Source: Heterotrichella gracilis (Eukaryota > Sar > Xanthophyceae > Tribonematales > Xanthonemataceae). Taken from it: a stretch of 64,000 nucleotides of DNA. A model generated the notes under the pieces. It was not told the origin of the DNA and searched no databases. It saw only the letters and a program-made list of their open reading frames with translations. Below are positions 25,212-35,704 of the stretch, piece after piece. A program made the position numbers and the translations under genes. Location of the stretch: NCBI GenBank assembly GCA_032358255.1, contig JAULBX010005665.1:1-64000 (forward strand), written 5' to 3'. The stretch's first letter is position 1. The number at the start of each line of letters is the position of its first letter.

Positions 25212-27788
25212 CTATGCCCACATTACGCTGACATCCGTCTCCACATCAGACATCAGTTCGGAGAAGTGTTGCTCCACCTTGGCAAGCCCTGCACCACGCT
25301 CCTCCCCTTGCACCACATGTGCATGCACCTTCAGCTTGCGTGATGGCTCACTCAAAACCTCCACCTTGCACTGGTATGTGCTTTCCTCGCTGCCTTGATG
25401 CTGTGCCCCATCACGCTTTGCCCTCTTTGTCACATGTGTTGAAGCATCCGCTGACATGACCACTCTAAAAATGCGCCCACCATTTTCACTCCTGTCGAAT
25501 ACCAGCCCCCTTGCATCCAACACAGACTGAACCAGGTCCAGCAGCTTGCCTGCAGCATTAACCTTCCTGCCACTGCTGCTCACAACAAAGCTGTACTGCC
25601 CACTGCTTGGTGCCGCAACAGTATCCAGCTTGACCCCCGTCCCCACACCACTGGCTGTGGCGCCGCCACGTGGCAAAGGCTTGGTGGCCAGGTTGGGGTT
25701 GACCGCAAACGACCAGGCCACCACCCACCGCGACGTCTTCCCCTGCGCCAGCTCTGTGGTCCGCAGCGCAGTCACGTGGTGCTGGTACAGCTCCTTGCGC
25801 AGGTCCTTGAGGGTCGATTTTTTGCCCACCATGGTGGTGTACCAGTGGATGCGCTTGCCCAGCGCCAGGCTGTCTTGCACCATGCGGTTGACAAACGCCA
25901 CCTCGCCGCCTGGGCACACCATCTCTTCTGCAGTGCCTGCAATGGTAGCAAAGGCTGTTTAGTACTGTACATGAGACTACACAACCGCTGCGAGGGCAAC
26001 ACAGGTGCCCTGCGGCGGTTGCTGTGTCAGTGAAACGTCCCATGAAAAATTGCTAGGACCAAAGGCACCATGCATGCCAGCAAACCCTTGCCTAAGACAA
26101 GTGAGGAACAACATATTCCAAGGATGCAATTTGTGGCACCCGGCCAATCGATTGCCAAACATCAAGTGCAGGGTGCCAGAAAGGCACATAACAATCAAAA
26201 ACTACAAATTAATACCGTAGGTAACATTGCTCCAAACTACTGAAGGTCAATGGATTCTACGTGGCATTATAAACAATAAAATATTAACACGTATACTAAG
26301 AATGGTATGCACTGGACAAGGAATTTGTAGTCTTACGGATTCCCACTTTCTTGAGCCCACCTGAGTATGCAGTTGATGGGTTCCTCCCTGCCTCGTCCAT
26401 GTTCTCAAAAAAGGGTGGGTTGCACATGCAGAAGGCATAGGCCTCCCCCTCCTTGACAGCAGGCAGGAGGATGCCCTGCTCCTGCCAGTCTGCAGGCGAC
26501 CTGCATGGGCGTGGAATCAGGCACCACAACTCAATGATAGCAGTGATTGGACTGTGGTTCACAGTGCGAGTATGGGGCAGCTGACAGCAGCCTGGTGAGA
26601 CAGCCAACGGAGGGTGCTATTGTGTGGGTTTGCTTTGAAGATGCTGTTGCAATGGATATCTGGCTATTGCAATATCCACCACCCTGCGAGCCAATTCCTA
26701 CTTGCATGCTGCGCAATCGGCTAGCATGCAATGTGGACTGTAGGTTTTGGTACCTTAAAATGGTGAGCAGATCTGCCAGGTGAGGATTGGCTGCGCGATT
26801 GGCTTCTGCTGATTGCAGCGCAACATCTGTGATGTCTGTTCCAACAAAGCTCCAGCCATAGATTGCCGCTCCAAGCAGGGGATAAATCAGGTTTGCACCA
26901 CACCCAATGTCCAACCCCCTGACCTCTTCCCCTGCAAACATGACAAACATAATGTAAAAAAGCGCTTGAAGGTTGGAGATTGGAAAGTATTACTCCAGAA
27001 GTGACTCTTCCTTGGACAGGCTATCCCTATGATGGATTGCCTGCGGCAAATCATTTTGCACATTACCTTCTGGTGAAGACAGCTGCAGAAGGTCGTTGAT
27101 CCAGTGGATGTAATTGGCTCGATTCGTAACCGGTGGCACTAATTGCCCACTTGGCACATCCCAGGACACCTTGTAGTCATGCGCCAGCAACACCTGGCAC
27201 ACAGCATCCTATCAACAAACAGAATAAAAACACGTGATTGTACTTATTACAGAATGAAACACTTAGTACCATCCAGCATGCAATGATTTGCAAATTGGTA
27301 CGAGAATGCCTGCATGTTCACCTTGGTGAGCTCTCTACAGGCATCAACATTCGTGAAATCGAGGCTTCCCCTCCCCTTGTCACCAATCTTGATGTGCTTG
27401 CCAAAGGTGGGGTACAGCCCGGCCAGTGCAGCAAAGTCTGGCTCCTCGTCGGCGTACAGGTTGGAGGGGTGGATGCGCGAGTTGTTGTAGCCTCTCCGCC
27501 TGGCCAGGGGGTCGTATGATGACTGCTTTGCAGGAGGAAGCAGGCTGGGTCCATAGCTGGTACTGGGTTCCCCTGCAGCACGGGGGATCTGGGTGTTTTT
27601 CTTTGCATATAGGACGGGTGCTTATCGTGCATGCTTCCCCGGGACAAGAATTTGTTCCCCCCGGGAGGTGCCTATGGTGTGCTAAGGACCTGTGCTGGGG
27701 TTTTCGCCATTTGTTCTGTTGTTTGGATCCCCTGCAGCATCAACATCGTGGACATGCTCCGTAAAGTACAAGCAGAACCTGCTGCCAT
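25212..27788 (-). CDS. METTL16: METTL16-type RNA N6-adenosine methyltransferase
   Basis: Homologue of METTL16/FIO1, which m6A-methylates U6 snRNA and selected hairpins. Exons read with confidence: 27572-27322, 27208-27067, 26931-26754, 26500-26337, 25936-25212. Landmarks in order: [20 protein letters not shown], the Rossmann start, [19 protein letters not shown], the SAM-binding [34 protein letters not shown], and the catalytic NPPF in [16 protein letters not shown], then [20 protein letters not shown] and a C-terminal region corresponding to the vertebrate-conserved domain. The 5' end is unresolved: no ATG lies in the open frame of the first good exon. A 10-nt exon, ATGGCAGCAG at 27788-27779, would fit in phase and give 489 residues, but its GTTCTG donor is weak. 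The stop is TAG at 25212. Confidence 0.9.
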
Positions 27789-27929
27789 GCCTGATCTAGT
27801 AAAGCTTCGCATGGCGCAACTCTCTATATTCAAGTACTTCACAGGGGGTTTCGGTCAACTACCATTACAAGATAAGTCACGCTTTGAGAAATTGCATACA
27901 CGCCTTGCCGTGCAATGCCCTTCAAGCCA

Positions 27930-28226
27930 TCAAGACAGCGCAGCCAGTGACACCTCGCCAGTCGCACACACATCAGGCGGTGAGTCCCAGCCATTGCCAC
28001 ACTCACCCTCGTCAGCCTCTGCCGGGAAAGTTGCCGCTGCCTCCCCACCACCTTGCTCTGCCTGTACCAACCCATCCAGTGCCTCCTGAACCCCCACTAG
28101 GGCTTGCTGTAGTTCGGAGGATAGGGCAAACGCTTCTGCATTGTGTGGGTCATCGGCCAGCACTGCCTGTATGTCAGTCAGGCTGCTGGTGTACAGCTGG
28201 ATGGCGTCCTGCAGCTCCGCTTGCAT
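27930..28226 (-). CDS. SPF30/SMNDC1-like N-terminal fragment
   Basis: A 98-residue open frame starting MQAELQDAIQLYTSSLTDIQ and continuing AVLADDPHNAEAFALSSELQ, resembling the helical N-terminal part of the Tudor splicing factor SPF30/SMNDC1 (predicted helix, DDPxN turn, helix). It ends in an acidic Gly-rich stretch and a stop. The Tudor domain that should follow was not found between here and METTL16 on either strand. It could be a truncated gene, a small free-standing protein, or the 5' exon of a longer transcript spliced past METTL16's start. It is on the METTL16 strand, immediately upstream. Confidence 0.5.
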   Translation of the reverse strand: MQAELQDAIQLYTSSLTDIQAVLADDPHNAEAFALSSELQQALVGVQEALDGLVQAEQGGGEAAATFPAEADEGECGNGWDSPPDVCATGEVSLAALS

Positions 28227-28937
28227 GGTGAAGATGATATGGCTAGCAATATAATGGCACTATTGCCGGGTGGCGTTGTATCAAATGTGGGTCATCAGCT
28301 ATGGAGACATGTGCGGGTCTAGTGACAAGGAGTGTAACTTATAGCGGACAAAGTGACGCACCTAGCCAAATATGTTACTAAAAGTTTGGCATAATGTGGT
28401 CAAAGGAGTCGTCCGGTAGGCGGTACCAAAGCTACGCACATGTACAGCAATCACTGGAGCACATATGCATGCATGCAACATTCGAATTGACAGTCACCGG
28501 TGCTACGAGCTCAGCGACTATGCAGCAACGTGTACCTAGATAAACGAGGTATTGGGTTGGTGAGATAACTTGGAGTCTGATAAACCTCGCTGGGTGAGTG
28601 GACATTGACTCGGAGGGCAGTGGAGACCAAACGATTTAAACAGCTAGCTGCAGCTTACGAGCTTTGCCCTAAACAGCAGTTTCCACCCCTGCTGCAGTGT
28701 TTATTCAATGCGCGTTGTAACTTCATGTTGCTGTATTCCCAACGCTTTTGGGGTCGAGGTTCCGGAACAACTTCCGCAACCGTGAGATGCCGCGAAGCAG
28801 AGTTGCTCTTTGACGAGGTTTCCTGTCACTACGCTCGACATTTTGCACTCGATATCGTGCCTTGAGGATGTATATTGTCGTCATGGGCTGAGTAACTTGT
28901 TGACAAACAGCTGTGTTGAGGCGGGTGATTGCCCGCA
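28227..28937. promoter_or_regulatory. Divergent intergenic region
   Basis: About 0.7 kb between the minus-strand SPF30-like frame and the plus-strand sialidase-like gene. It contains a CATGCATGCA run near 28467. Open frames here are antisense shadows with no recognisable content. Confidence 0.4.
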
Positions 28938-31900
28938 ATGAGAGGGACACAATCAACGCAGTTCTTGCGGCAGGGGAGCCAGATCCACAGGTTGGCTGAG
29001 CCCCACGTCCACCGTAGAACTGCTATAAAGGTACATTGTCGCTTACAGACGAAGTTGCCTCTCCGCTCGTGGCTGAAGCCTTGTAGAAGACCCGCAAACT
29101 GCACATGCATGCATGCATGCATTAGTAAGGCTGCCACATCTCATACCCACCCGTGCACTCTTGTCAGCAGGGCTGATGCCACCGAGTAATTGACTCCTGC
29201 AGGTTCTCCTTCCTTGCTTCCTCGTGTTGGCGGGTGGTGCCTACCTTGCCCCCCTGCACCTGTTCCCCTGCGCCCAAGCCTTCACCAGCCTGGCGGATGT
29301 CAGCAGGTGGCTGGCGCTGCGATACCAGGCCCGATTCCCACCCACCAAAGCCAACATGACAGATGAAAGACACTACCCGGTACGGCTTCATGCATTCACC
29401 AGGCAACAAACCTGCCACGCAGACAAAGCAGTGCCTGGCGTGCATCGTGACCAATAAGTTAACCCTAAACCCTAAACTATTTTAGCCATGTCGTGCTGAT
29501 TCATGGAACTGGCAGTCTCTTGAAATGTGAGCAGGCATGGCAGAGATCTTGCATGAGCCAACACCAATGAACATGCTCCGCCACCTGGCATCGCAATGAT
29601 GGCCATTTTACATCCAGCGGCCCCAGCAAGATGCAGTGGAATTTGTCCCTTTCTGCGTTGACTTGCGGTGTACCATTTTGCATGCAGGGGCGTGAGCTGA
29701 TTTGGCAGGACGACATGGACCACATGCCCTCTTGCCACGCCTCCACACTGGTGCACCTGCCAGGTGGCGGCACCCAGGCGGCGTGGTTTGGGGGCTCCTA
29801 TGAGGGAGCCGATGACGTGGCTATATGGACGGCCAGGCGAAACAGTTCCGGCCAATGGGAGGTGCCACATGTGCTGGCCAAGGTAATCCCATCTGCCCCT
29901 AAACCCTTGGATTGCTTTTTTTACCTATGTATGTTGCCCTGTGGATGTGCGCACATGGGACACAGTGCGTGACTGCATGCGAGTGCATGATTGCGTGCAT
30001 GTGTTTGATTGCATGTGTTTGATTGCATGTGTTTGATTGCATGCGAGTGCCTGATTGCAGGCAATACATGTTGCATTTTGCATGGCAAGTGCATGGATTG
30101 CATGCATGTCATGGTCAGCAGTGCCTCGCCACACATGCACAAGCTCAAACCGCCATGGTCCATAGCGAGGGTCTGATCCAGTCCTTGCCGCTAGTAGGTG
30201 CATCGGAAAGGCACACATAACTTATGCGGCTTTTACTAATCCACAAGACCGCCACATCATAATTTATCTGTAAACACTATTGCTTTTTATTGAAAGATAA
30301 AATATCCTGAATGAATGTGCATTAACATTATTAATAAATTTGTAACAAGTTCAGTATGGAAGCCTAAATATGTGTTTGTGGTTGCTTTTTGGTTGGCTAA
30401 TGGCAACAGCACGGCTTTGGGATATGACCCTAATGAACCCTTGGCCCTGACATGCAGGTGTCACCTGAACCCCACTGGAACCCTGTGCTGTTTTTTTGGG
30501 CCAACCCATTTCTAGCGCCAGCCACTGACAGCCATCTATGGCTGCATTTCAAGGTTGGGGCAAAACCCACTGTGTGGCGGACCTATGCCATGCACTCTGG
30601 GGATGCGGGTGCCAGCTGGATCGAGCCGAAAGAGCTAGTGCCAGGTACCTACATCCCACACATGCACAATGGAACCCTACAGGTGCTGGTCGCAGGGTAG
30701 TGACACACAGTGCCGCAATTGACGCCCTTGATTTGAGTTTCCCAGGCCAGGTTGCTGGCGTCCAGGCAGGGTGCCTGATATTACATGGCTACAAGGTGTA
30801 TTTTGAGGTGTACGTCTTGCTTTTTGTTTTGCAATCACAGGCGATGTGGGTGGGCGGGGGTGCGTGAAGGACAAGCCGCTGATTCTGCCCAATGGGGACA
30901 TCCTGTGCGGTGCTAGCCTGGAGGAGGGGCATTGGCGGGCATTTGTGGACATCTCCACCGACGGTGGTACCAGGTACAATGCCACACCTCCACTGGTCGT
31001 TGAGGATGGGTGCGCGGGGGTGATCCAGCCCACCCTGTTCCAAACTGCGTCAGGTGAGGATGAGACATACAAGACCAGGGAACCGTCCTGGGTGCGGCAC
31101 GCATTCCCCTAGATGATGGTACCATTTATTGATGTTGCATGATCCTATTTTAGGGTGCAGGGACGCAACCTCCCTTGCCCCCTTTCCCTCATTGTACCAT
31201 ACCAACAGGGGGCATGTGCACAGGCGGGGTGTCGATGTACCTGCGCAGCAATGCCGGGTGGCTGTTCCAAGCCAACTCGACGTCAGGACGAAGATGGTCC
31301 CCAGCGGCCAAGACACGCATCCCCAACAATAACTCAGGTGGGCTACCCATTCTCACATGCCTATTCAGGAGGCGCACCCTGGTGGCTGGAGCAGTGGGTT
31401 CCTGACCATGCCCCTTTGTCCACTTTGTGCATGGTTTGGCAGCCGGGTTGTAACATGCAACAAATCGGTCATGGTGTCTTGCTTGGTCCTCCAATCCATC
31501 AGCCATGCACCCCATTTGAGGAGCCTTTGTGCGTCCCGCTGTGTCATCCACCGCCCTCACCATGCGCTGCACGTGCATGCCACATCGTACTCGCTTAAAT
31601 CTAGGGCTCACACCATGGTTTGTCGGTGCAGGGGTGGACATTGCTCGCCTGCGCAACGGCACTCTGGTGCTGGCCCACAACCCTGTGCCCTACAATTGGG
31701 GCGCACGCTACCCCCTCCGCTTGGCGGTGTCGCATGACGATGGCGACACGTGGCCCTGGTTCTGTGACGTGGAGCGGGCGCAAGGGGAGTACAGCTACCC
31801 GGCAATCATACCCTGGGAGGGTCAGGAGCTGGGATTCAGCCTGACCTACACGTGGAACAGGGTGCGCATTGCGCACCTGTCTGTGTCGCTAGAGGAGCTG

Positions 31901-31957
31901 CAGGGGCGGTGCAATGGGACTGGCAGCGGTGCAGATCTGGCCTGGGGGGTTGCATAG
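28938..31957 (+). CDS. Sialidase-like (BNR/Asp-box) type II membrane protein
   Basis: Seven exons, 28938-29030, 29203-29379, 29688-29882, 30458-30644, 30841-31053, 31209-31337 and 31632-31957, give 439 residues. A 31-residue basic tail precedes a signal anchor (VLLPCFLVLAGGAYLAPLHL), Golgi-enzyme topology. The lumenal part is a six-bladed propeller type: CHASTLVHLPGGGTQAAWFG, then Asp-box-like repeats MHSGDAGASW, ISTDGGTRY and the canonical VSHDDGDTW. GDVGGRGCVKDKPLILPNG matches the family's GGRGPVKNKP stretch. It belongs to the exo-alpha-sialidase-like/GH33-type BNR_2 group, many of which act on uronic or other sugars rather than sialic acid. Activity cannot be decided from sequence. The first exon is inferred from phase and topology; the others are clear. 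Intron 3 has a minisatellite. Confidence 0.82.
29960..30060. repeat. TGT TTG ATT GCA minisatellite in sialidase-like intron 3
   Basis: A 12-bp unit (TGTTTGATTGCA) repeats three times in a row from about 30001, flanked by degenerate GATTGCATGCGAGTGC copies. It lies within the intron 29883-30457. Confidence 0.75.
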
Positions 31958-32701
31958 ACCAATTTGTTTCTGCTAACAGTAGGAGGATGGTCGCTTTCAC
32001 CATGGTGACGCGCTAGTCACCGCCACGCTCGAACAAAGCTCTGGTATTCAGGTGTTTAGGGTTAGCTGATTAGGGTTTAGGGTTAGGTGAGCCTGGTGCT
32101 AGTACTGCCGTGTTGTCGTTATTGACAAACAAGTTTGCGGTGGACGAAAGTAGAGTTCATAGGAGTAAACTGATAGCTTGATGTAGAGAGTTAGCATAGA
32201 GCTCCCATTCCTTGCAAGGAAGCCATCAGCGAAGTTGCGACCAAATAGTTACAGGTACAGTACCCAAGAACACTAATGATAGCACATCTGGTCAACGTGA
32301 TGTGTCCAGGACGCTGGCACTGTAACAACTGTAACTGTAGCTGATGTTGCGAGAGCCATGCATGCATGTGGTAAAGGTGTTTTTTGCATGCATGCATTCG
32401 ACGAGGCCACGAAGTTGAGCTGCTCTACACAGGTACGTCCACCCAACTCGCAAAAGGGTGGACATACCTGTGATTTATTGCACGAGGGTTATGCAAGGCC
32501 TTGGCTGGAGGGCGTGAGCCACCCCGCATCTAGGCAGCTACCGTTCTACAAATCCTGTCTCCAACCGTTGCAAGGGAAGGTTACTTCTGCTTCGCTGTAG
32601 CGGAACGACAGAGTACGTAAACCTTGACACCACAAGTCTCACTCACTTAAACGTGTTGTACTGTTCGATTGAGGGACCCAAAAGGATACCGCGGACATCT
32701 G
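31958..32701. other. Intergenic with telomere-like units
   Basis: About 0.74 kb between the sialidase-like gene and the aldo-keto reductase. TTTAGGG-type units occur at about 32056-32092, and two CATGCATGCAT runs near 32357 and 32387. No gene. Confidence 0.5.
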
Positions 32702-34768
32702 ATGCACAAGTTTACAAAGTGTTTCAGGCCGGCATCTGCATTTTTCAAACGCCAACCCGCCGTGTGCAGCAACAACCTGGTTGAAGGCTTCTGTACGCAA
32801 CCAAACACAGGAACATCAAATACAGAAAGTGGGTTCAACCCAGTCTACAACGTCAGGTCGTTCACCATGGCAGCAGCAGCCCCAACAAAGGCAGTGGCAG
32901 CCACAATTAAGCTCAACACAGGACACGAGATCCCCTCCATCGGCCTTGGAGTGTACAAGTCAGGCGTTGGAAACGAAACCCTGGACGCTGTCACCTCAGC
33001 AGTGAAGCTTGGCTATAAGCATGTGGATACCGCACAAATCTACGGCAACGAGGCTGATGTTGGACAAGCACTGACCCAGTTCCCCAACGAAGAGGTATGC
33101 CACTTCAGCTCCCAGTATAGCATGCAGGGGGTAGATTGTAACCCTGGGCAGCAACAGGGGCACAACCAAAGTGAACAGGATGCACCAGCAGTTGCGACCC
33201 ACCCTGCCCATCACCTGCCTGAGCAGCATCTGATGCGCTCCAGGTGTGGGTGACGACCAAGCTGTGGAAGAGCAACTGGGGATACAACAAAACCCGGACA
33301 GCGGTTGAGGAGTCCCTGGTCAAGCTGAAGCGCACCACCGTGGACCTGTTCCTGCTGCATGCGCCAGGGGACGCGCAGCTGAGGCCGGAAACGTGGCGGG
33401 CACTGGAGGACTGCGTCAAGGAGGTGCGTGGGGTTGTCATGCATACACTGCGCGATACCGGGCACAAGTGTCACTAGGCATGCATTGTGCGGACATTGCA
33501 AAATCCGTCTTGTGTGACAGTTGACCTGTGTGTGTCGTTTCTACACAGGCATGTATTTCCACCTGCATTTGTGGTGGGCGCCCCTTACTCCGGAGGGTTG
33601 TCACGCATATACTCCATGATGCAGGGCAGGAGTTTCACTGGCCATGCACTATGTAGACATTGGAAAAATTATTCGGGGTGGGAAGAGAATGTGTATAGCT
33701 GAGATGTGTACAGCAGTGTGTGTCATTTGGTACACAGGCATGGAGTTCCACTTGCATGGTGGACGGCAGCCCCTTATGCATGCCTTGTCTGCGGCAGAAT
33801 TACACAGCATAAATCTCGGCACAGTTTTAAGCCCATGCCAGTGATGCACAGAGCCACTGATGCCATCAGTGATTGATTGTGAAATGTAAATTGCCACAAT
33901 TTTATCTAAATTGCAGCCTGGCAGCCTAGACGTAGGCTAAAGCAGATCACGATAATACCTGGATTGGCGGGCACTGCAGGGCTTGATCAAGACCATTGGC
34001 GTGAGCAACTTTGGCATTCCCCACCTGGAGAAGCTAGCTGAAACCTCCACCATCACGCCTGCTGTGAACCAGATCGAGCTGCACCCCTTCCTGCAGCGTA
34101 GGGAGCTGGTGGAGTATTGCAACAAGAAGGGGGTTGTGCTAGAGGTGAAGCTGGGTTTGGCATGGTTTAGGTTGTAGGGTGTTGGATAGAGGTGAGCTGG
34201 GTTTGGCATGGTTTAGGGTATAGGGTGTAGGAATGTGCTAAATGTGATGATGTTGGCCTGCTTTACTACTGGCACTGCATGATCATGTGGCCATTGTCAC
34301 CGCCTGCTTGTCCATTGTGAGCTACATGCAAATTGTTGCAGTGGTTGTCGCATGTGCGCATGTGATGTACTGCATGAAGCGCAGGTCTAACCTCTGTGCG
34401 CTTGACGCATGTGGTCATTGCCATGTGGCGCTCATTCTATACGCATGTGTGCATGATGTGTGGCGCACAAATGGTAACCGTGATTTGTGATGCAGGCGTA
34501 CTCTCCCTTGGCCAAGGCCAGGGTTCTGGATGACAAGCGCATCACCTCCATTGCCGAGAAGCTGGGCGTGACCAATGCCCAGGTGCTGATCAGGTGGAGC
34601 CTCCAGAAGGGGTTTGTGGTGCTGCCAAAGTCGGTCAACCCAGAGCGCCAAGCCAAGAACCTGGATGTGTTTGGTTTTGAGCTGGGCGGTGAAGAGATGG
34701 CGCAGCTGGATAGTTTGGAGAGCGGGCTCATCACTGGGTGGGACCCTATTACCCAGGATCCAGTGTAG
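32702..34768 (+). CDS. Aldo-keto reductase with N-terminal extension
   Basis: NADPH-dependent carbonyl reductase of the AKR superfamily. Exons 32702-33094, 33244-33423, 33980-34144 and 34496-34768, all phase 0. The core begins at Met (32867) with [12 protein letters not shown]. The catalytic tetrad is visible: Asp in YKHVDTAQ, Tyr in IYGNE, Lys in TTKLW and His in DLFLLHAP. Further marks are [19 protein letters not shown] and the cofactor-binding [14 protein letters not shown]. The core is 281 residues, compact for the family. An in-frame basic, Ser/Phe-containing extension from [20 protein letters not shown] (Met at 32702) looks like an organelle transit peptide; a further ATG-type start at 32669 is less likely. 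Two introns hold local duplications (see repeats). Confidence 0.9.
33480..33790. repeat. Diverged tandem duplication in aldo-keto reductase intron 2
   Basis: Two similar stretches about 180 bp apart share ACACAGGCATG, a TTCCAC(C/T)TGCAT core and GGTGG(G/A)CG...CCCCTTA. The first spans about 33480-33600 and the second about 33645-33780. Both contain an ACACAG acceptor-like site. Confidence 0.55.
34141..34234 (+). repeat. Tandem duplication of exon 3 donor, 47-bp period
   Basis: The donor region AGAGGTGAAGCTGGGTTTGG at 34141 repeats at 34188 as AGAGGTGAGCTGGGTTTGG, both followed by CATGGTTTAGG and a TAGGGTGT tail. The downstream decoy GTGAGC fits donor consensus better than the frame-correct GTGAAG; using it would add 47 nt and an early in-frame TAG. 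Confidence 0.9.
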
Positions 34769-35704
34769 TTTGGATTTTCATTCAGTTCACGTTCCTGTGC
34801 ATGCGGTTTGCTGTTTGATCCTCCCATGTGGGTGCCCTGTTATAACCATCCATTGTACTGCTGACAGTGGCGCCCATTCTGGAAGATTCTCCAGGGATGA
34901 AATAAACACTGGGAATATCAACAGCTCAACACACTGGCATTACACCAATTGCTGTGCGCACCAACGGCCGTTGCCTTTTCTCCTTTTCTAAAGCATGCAA
35001 GCAAGCATACACTGTGTTGATTGTTCGGTTTTGAAAGTCGTTGTGGTTTTGAGAGAGCGAGAAATTAATGCACTGACAGCAGCAGCCTGGCAGTGCGCAG
35101 GACGGTTGGTTACTATAACTACTAGTTGGTTTGATGGATCCATTTGTCGTCTTTGATCATTTTCCCTTTTCAACTGAATTTTGACATGCACATCGCATGA
35201 CAGTGTAACAGTTAACACATGTTGCATGCCTTTGTGCGTTCCTTGAATTGTCAATGACCAGGAATCATTCCCGCCATGGGATGCAACTACTTATAAATAA
35301 TGGCATTGGCTGTATTCTGTGGACTCCGTGTGTGCAAGCTCGGAAATTCAATGCACCATTATATTTCCAATGTTAAAAGCTGCCAATTCAAACTTCTTGT
35401 GGTTTCAAGCCTATTGCTAGTATTACATTATATGGGAGCCTGCCAGGAGAAAGTGGCGTGATGTAACTCGCTGACAATACTCATTTAGCACGTACAAAGC
35501 ATGTGATGAGCTGTTCATTGCAGGCCTTGAAATGCCAAACAGATCTGTCTCGCGTCGATGGCTGCTCAATGCCGCAATTGTTGCATGTTACATCAATGTT
35601 GCTGTCAGCTAATATTTGCAAAGTGGACTCAACACCAAAGCACAAGATCTTTGTGATAACTCTGCTTGTGGTAAAATGAGATTGGCGCGCATCCGATGAT
35701 ATGT
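34769..35704. other. Intergenic, convergent genes
   Basis: About 0.9 kb of AT-rich sequence between the aldo-keto reductase and the next minus-strand gene. It holds both 3' flanks and no supported gene. Confidence 0.45.

Noticed and set aside
29960-30060. CRISPR-like array
   Set aside because: The repeats are 12 bp, contiguous without unique spacers and inside a eukaryotic intron: an ordinary minisatellite.
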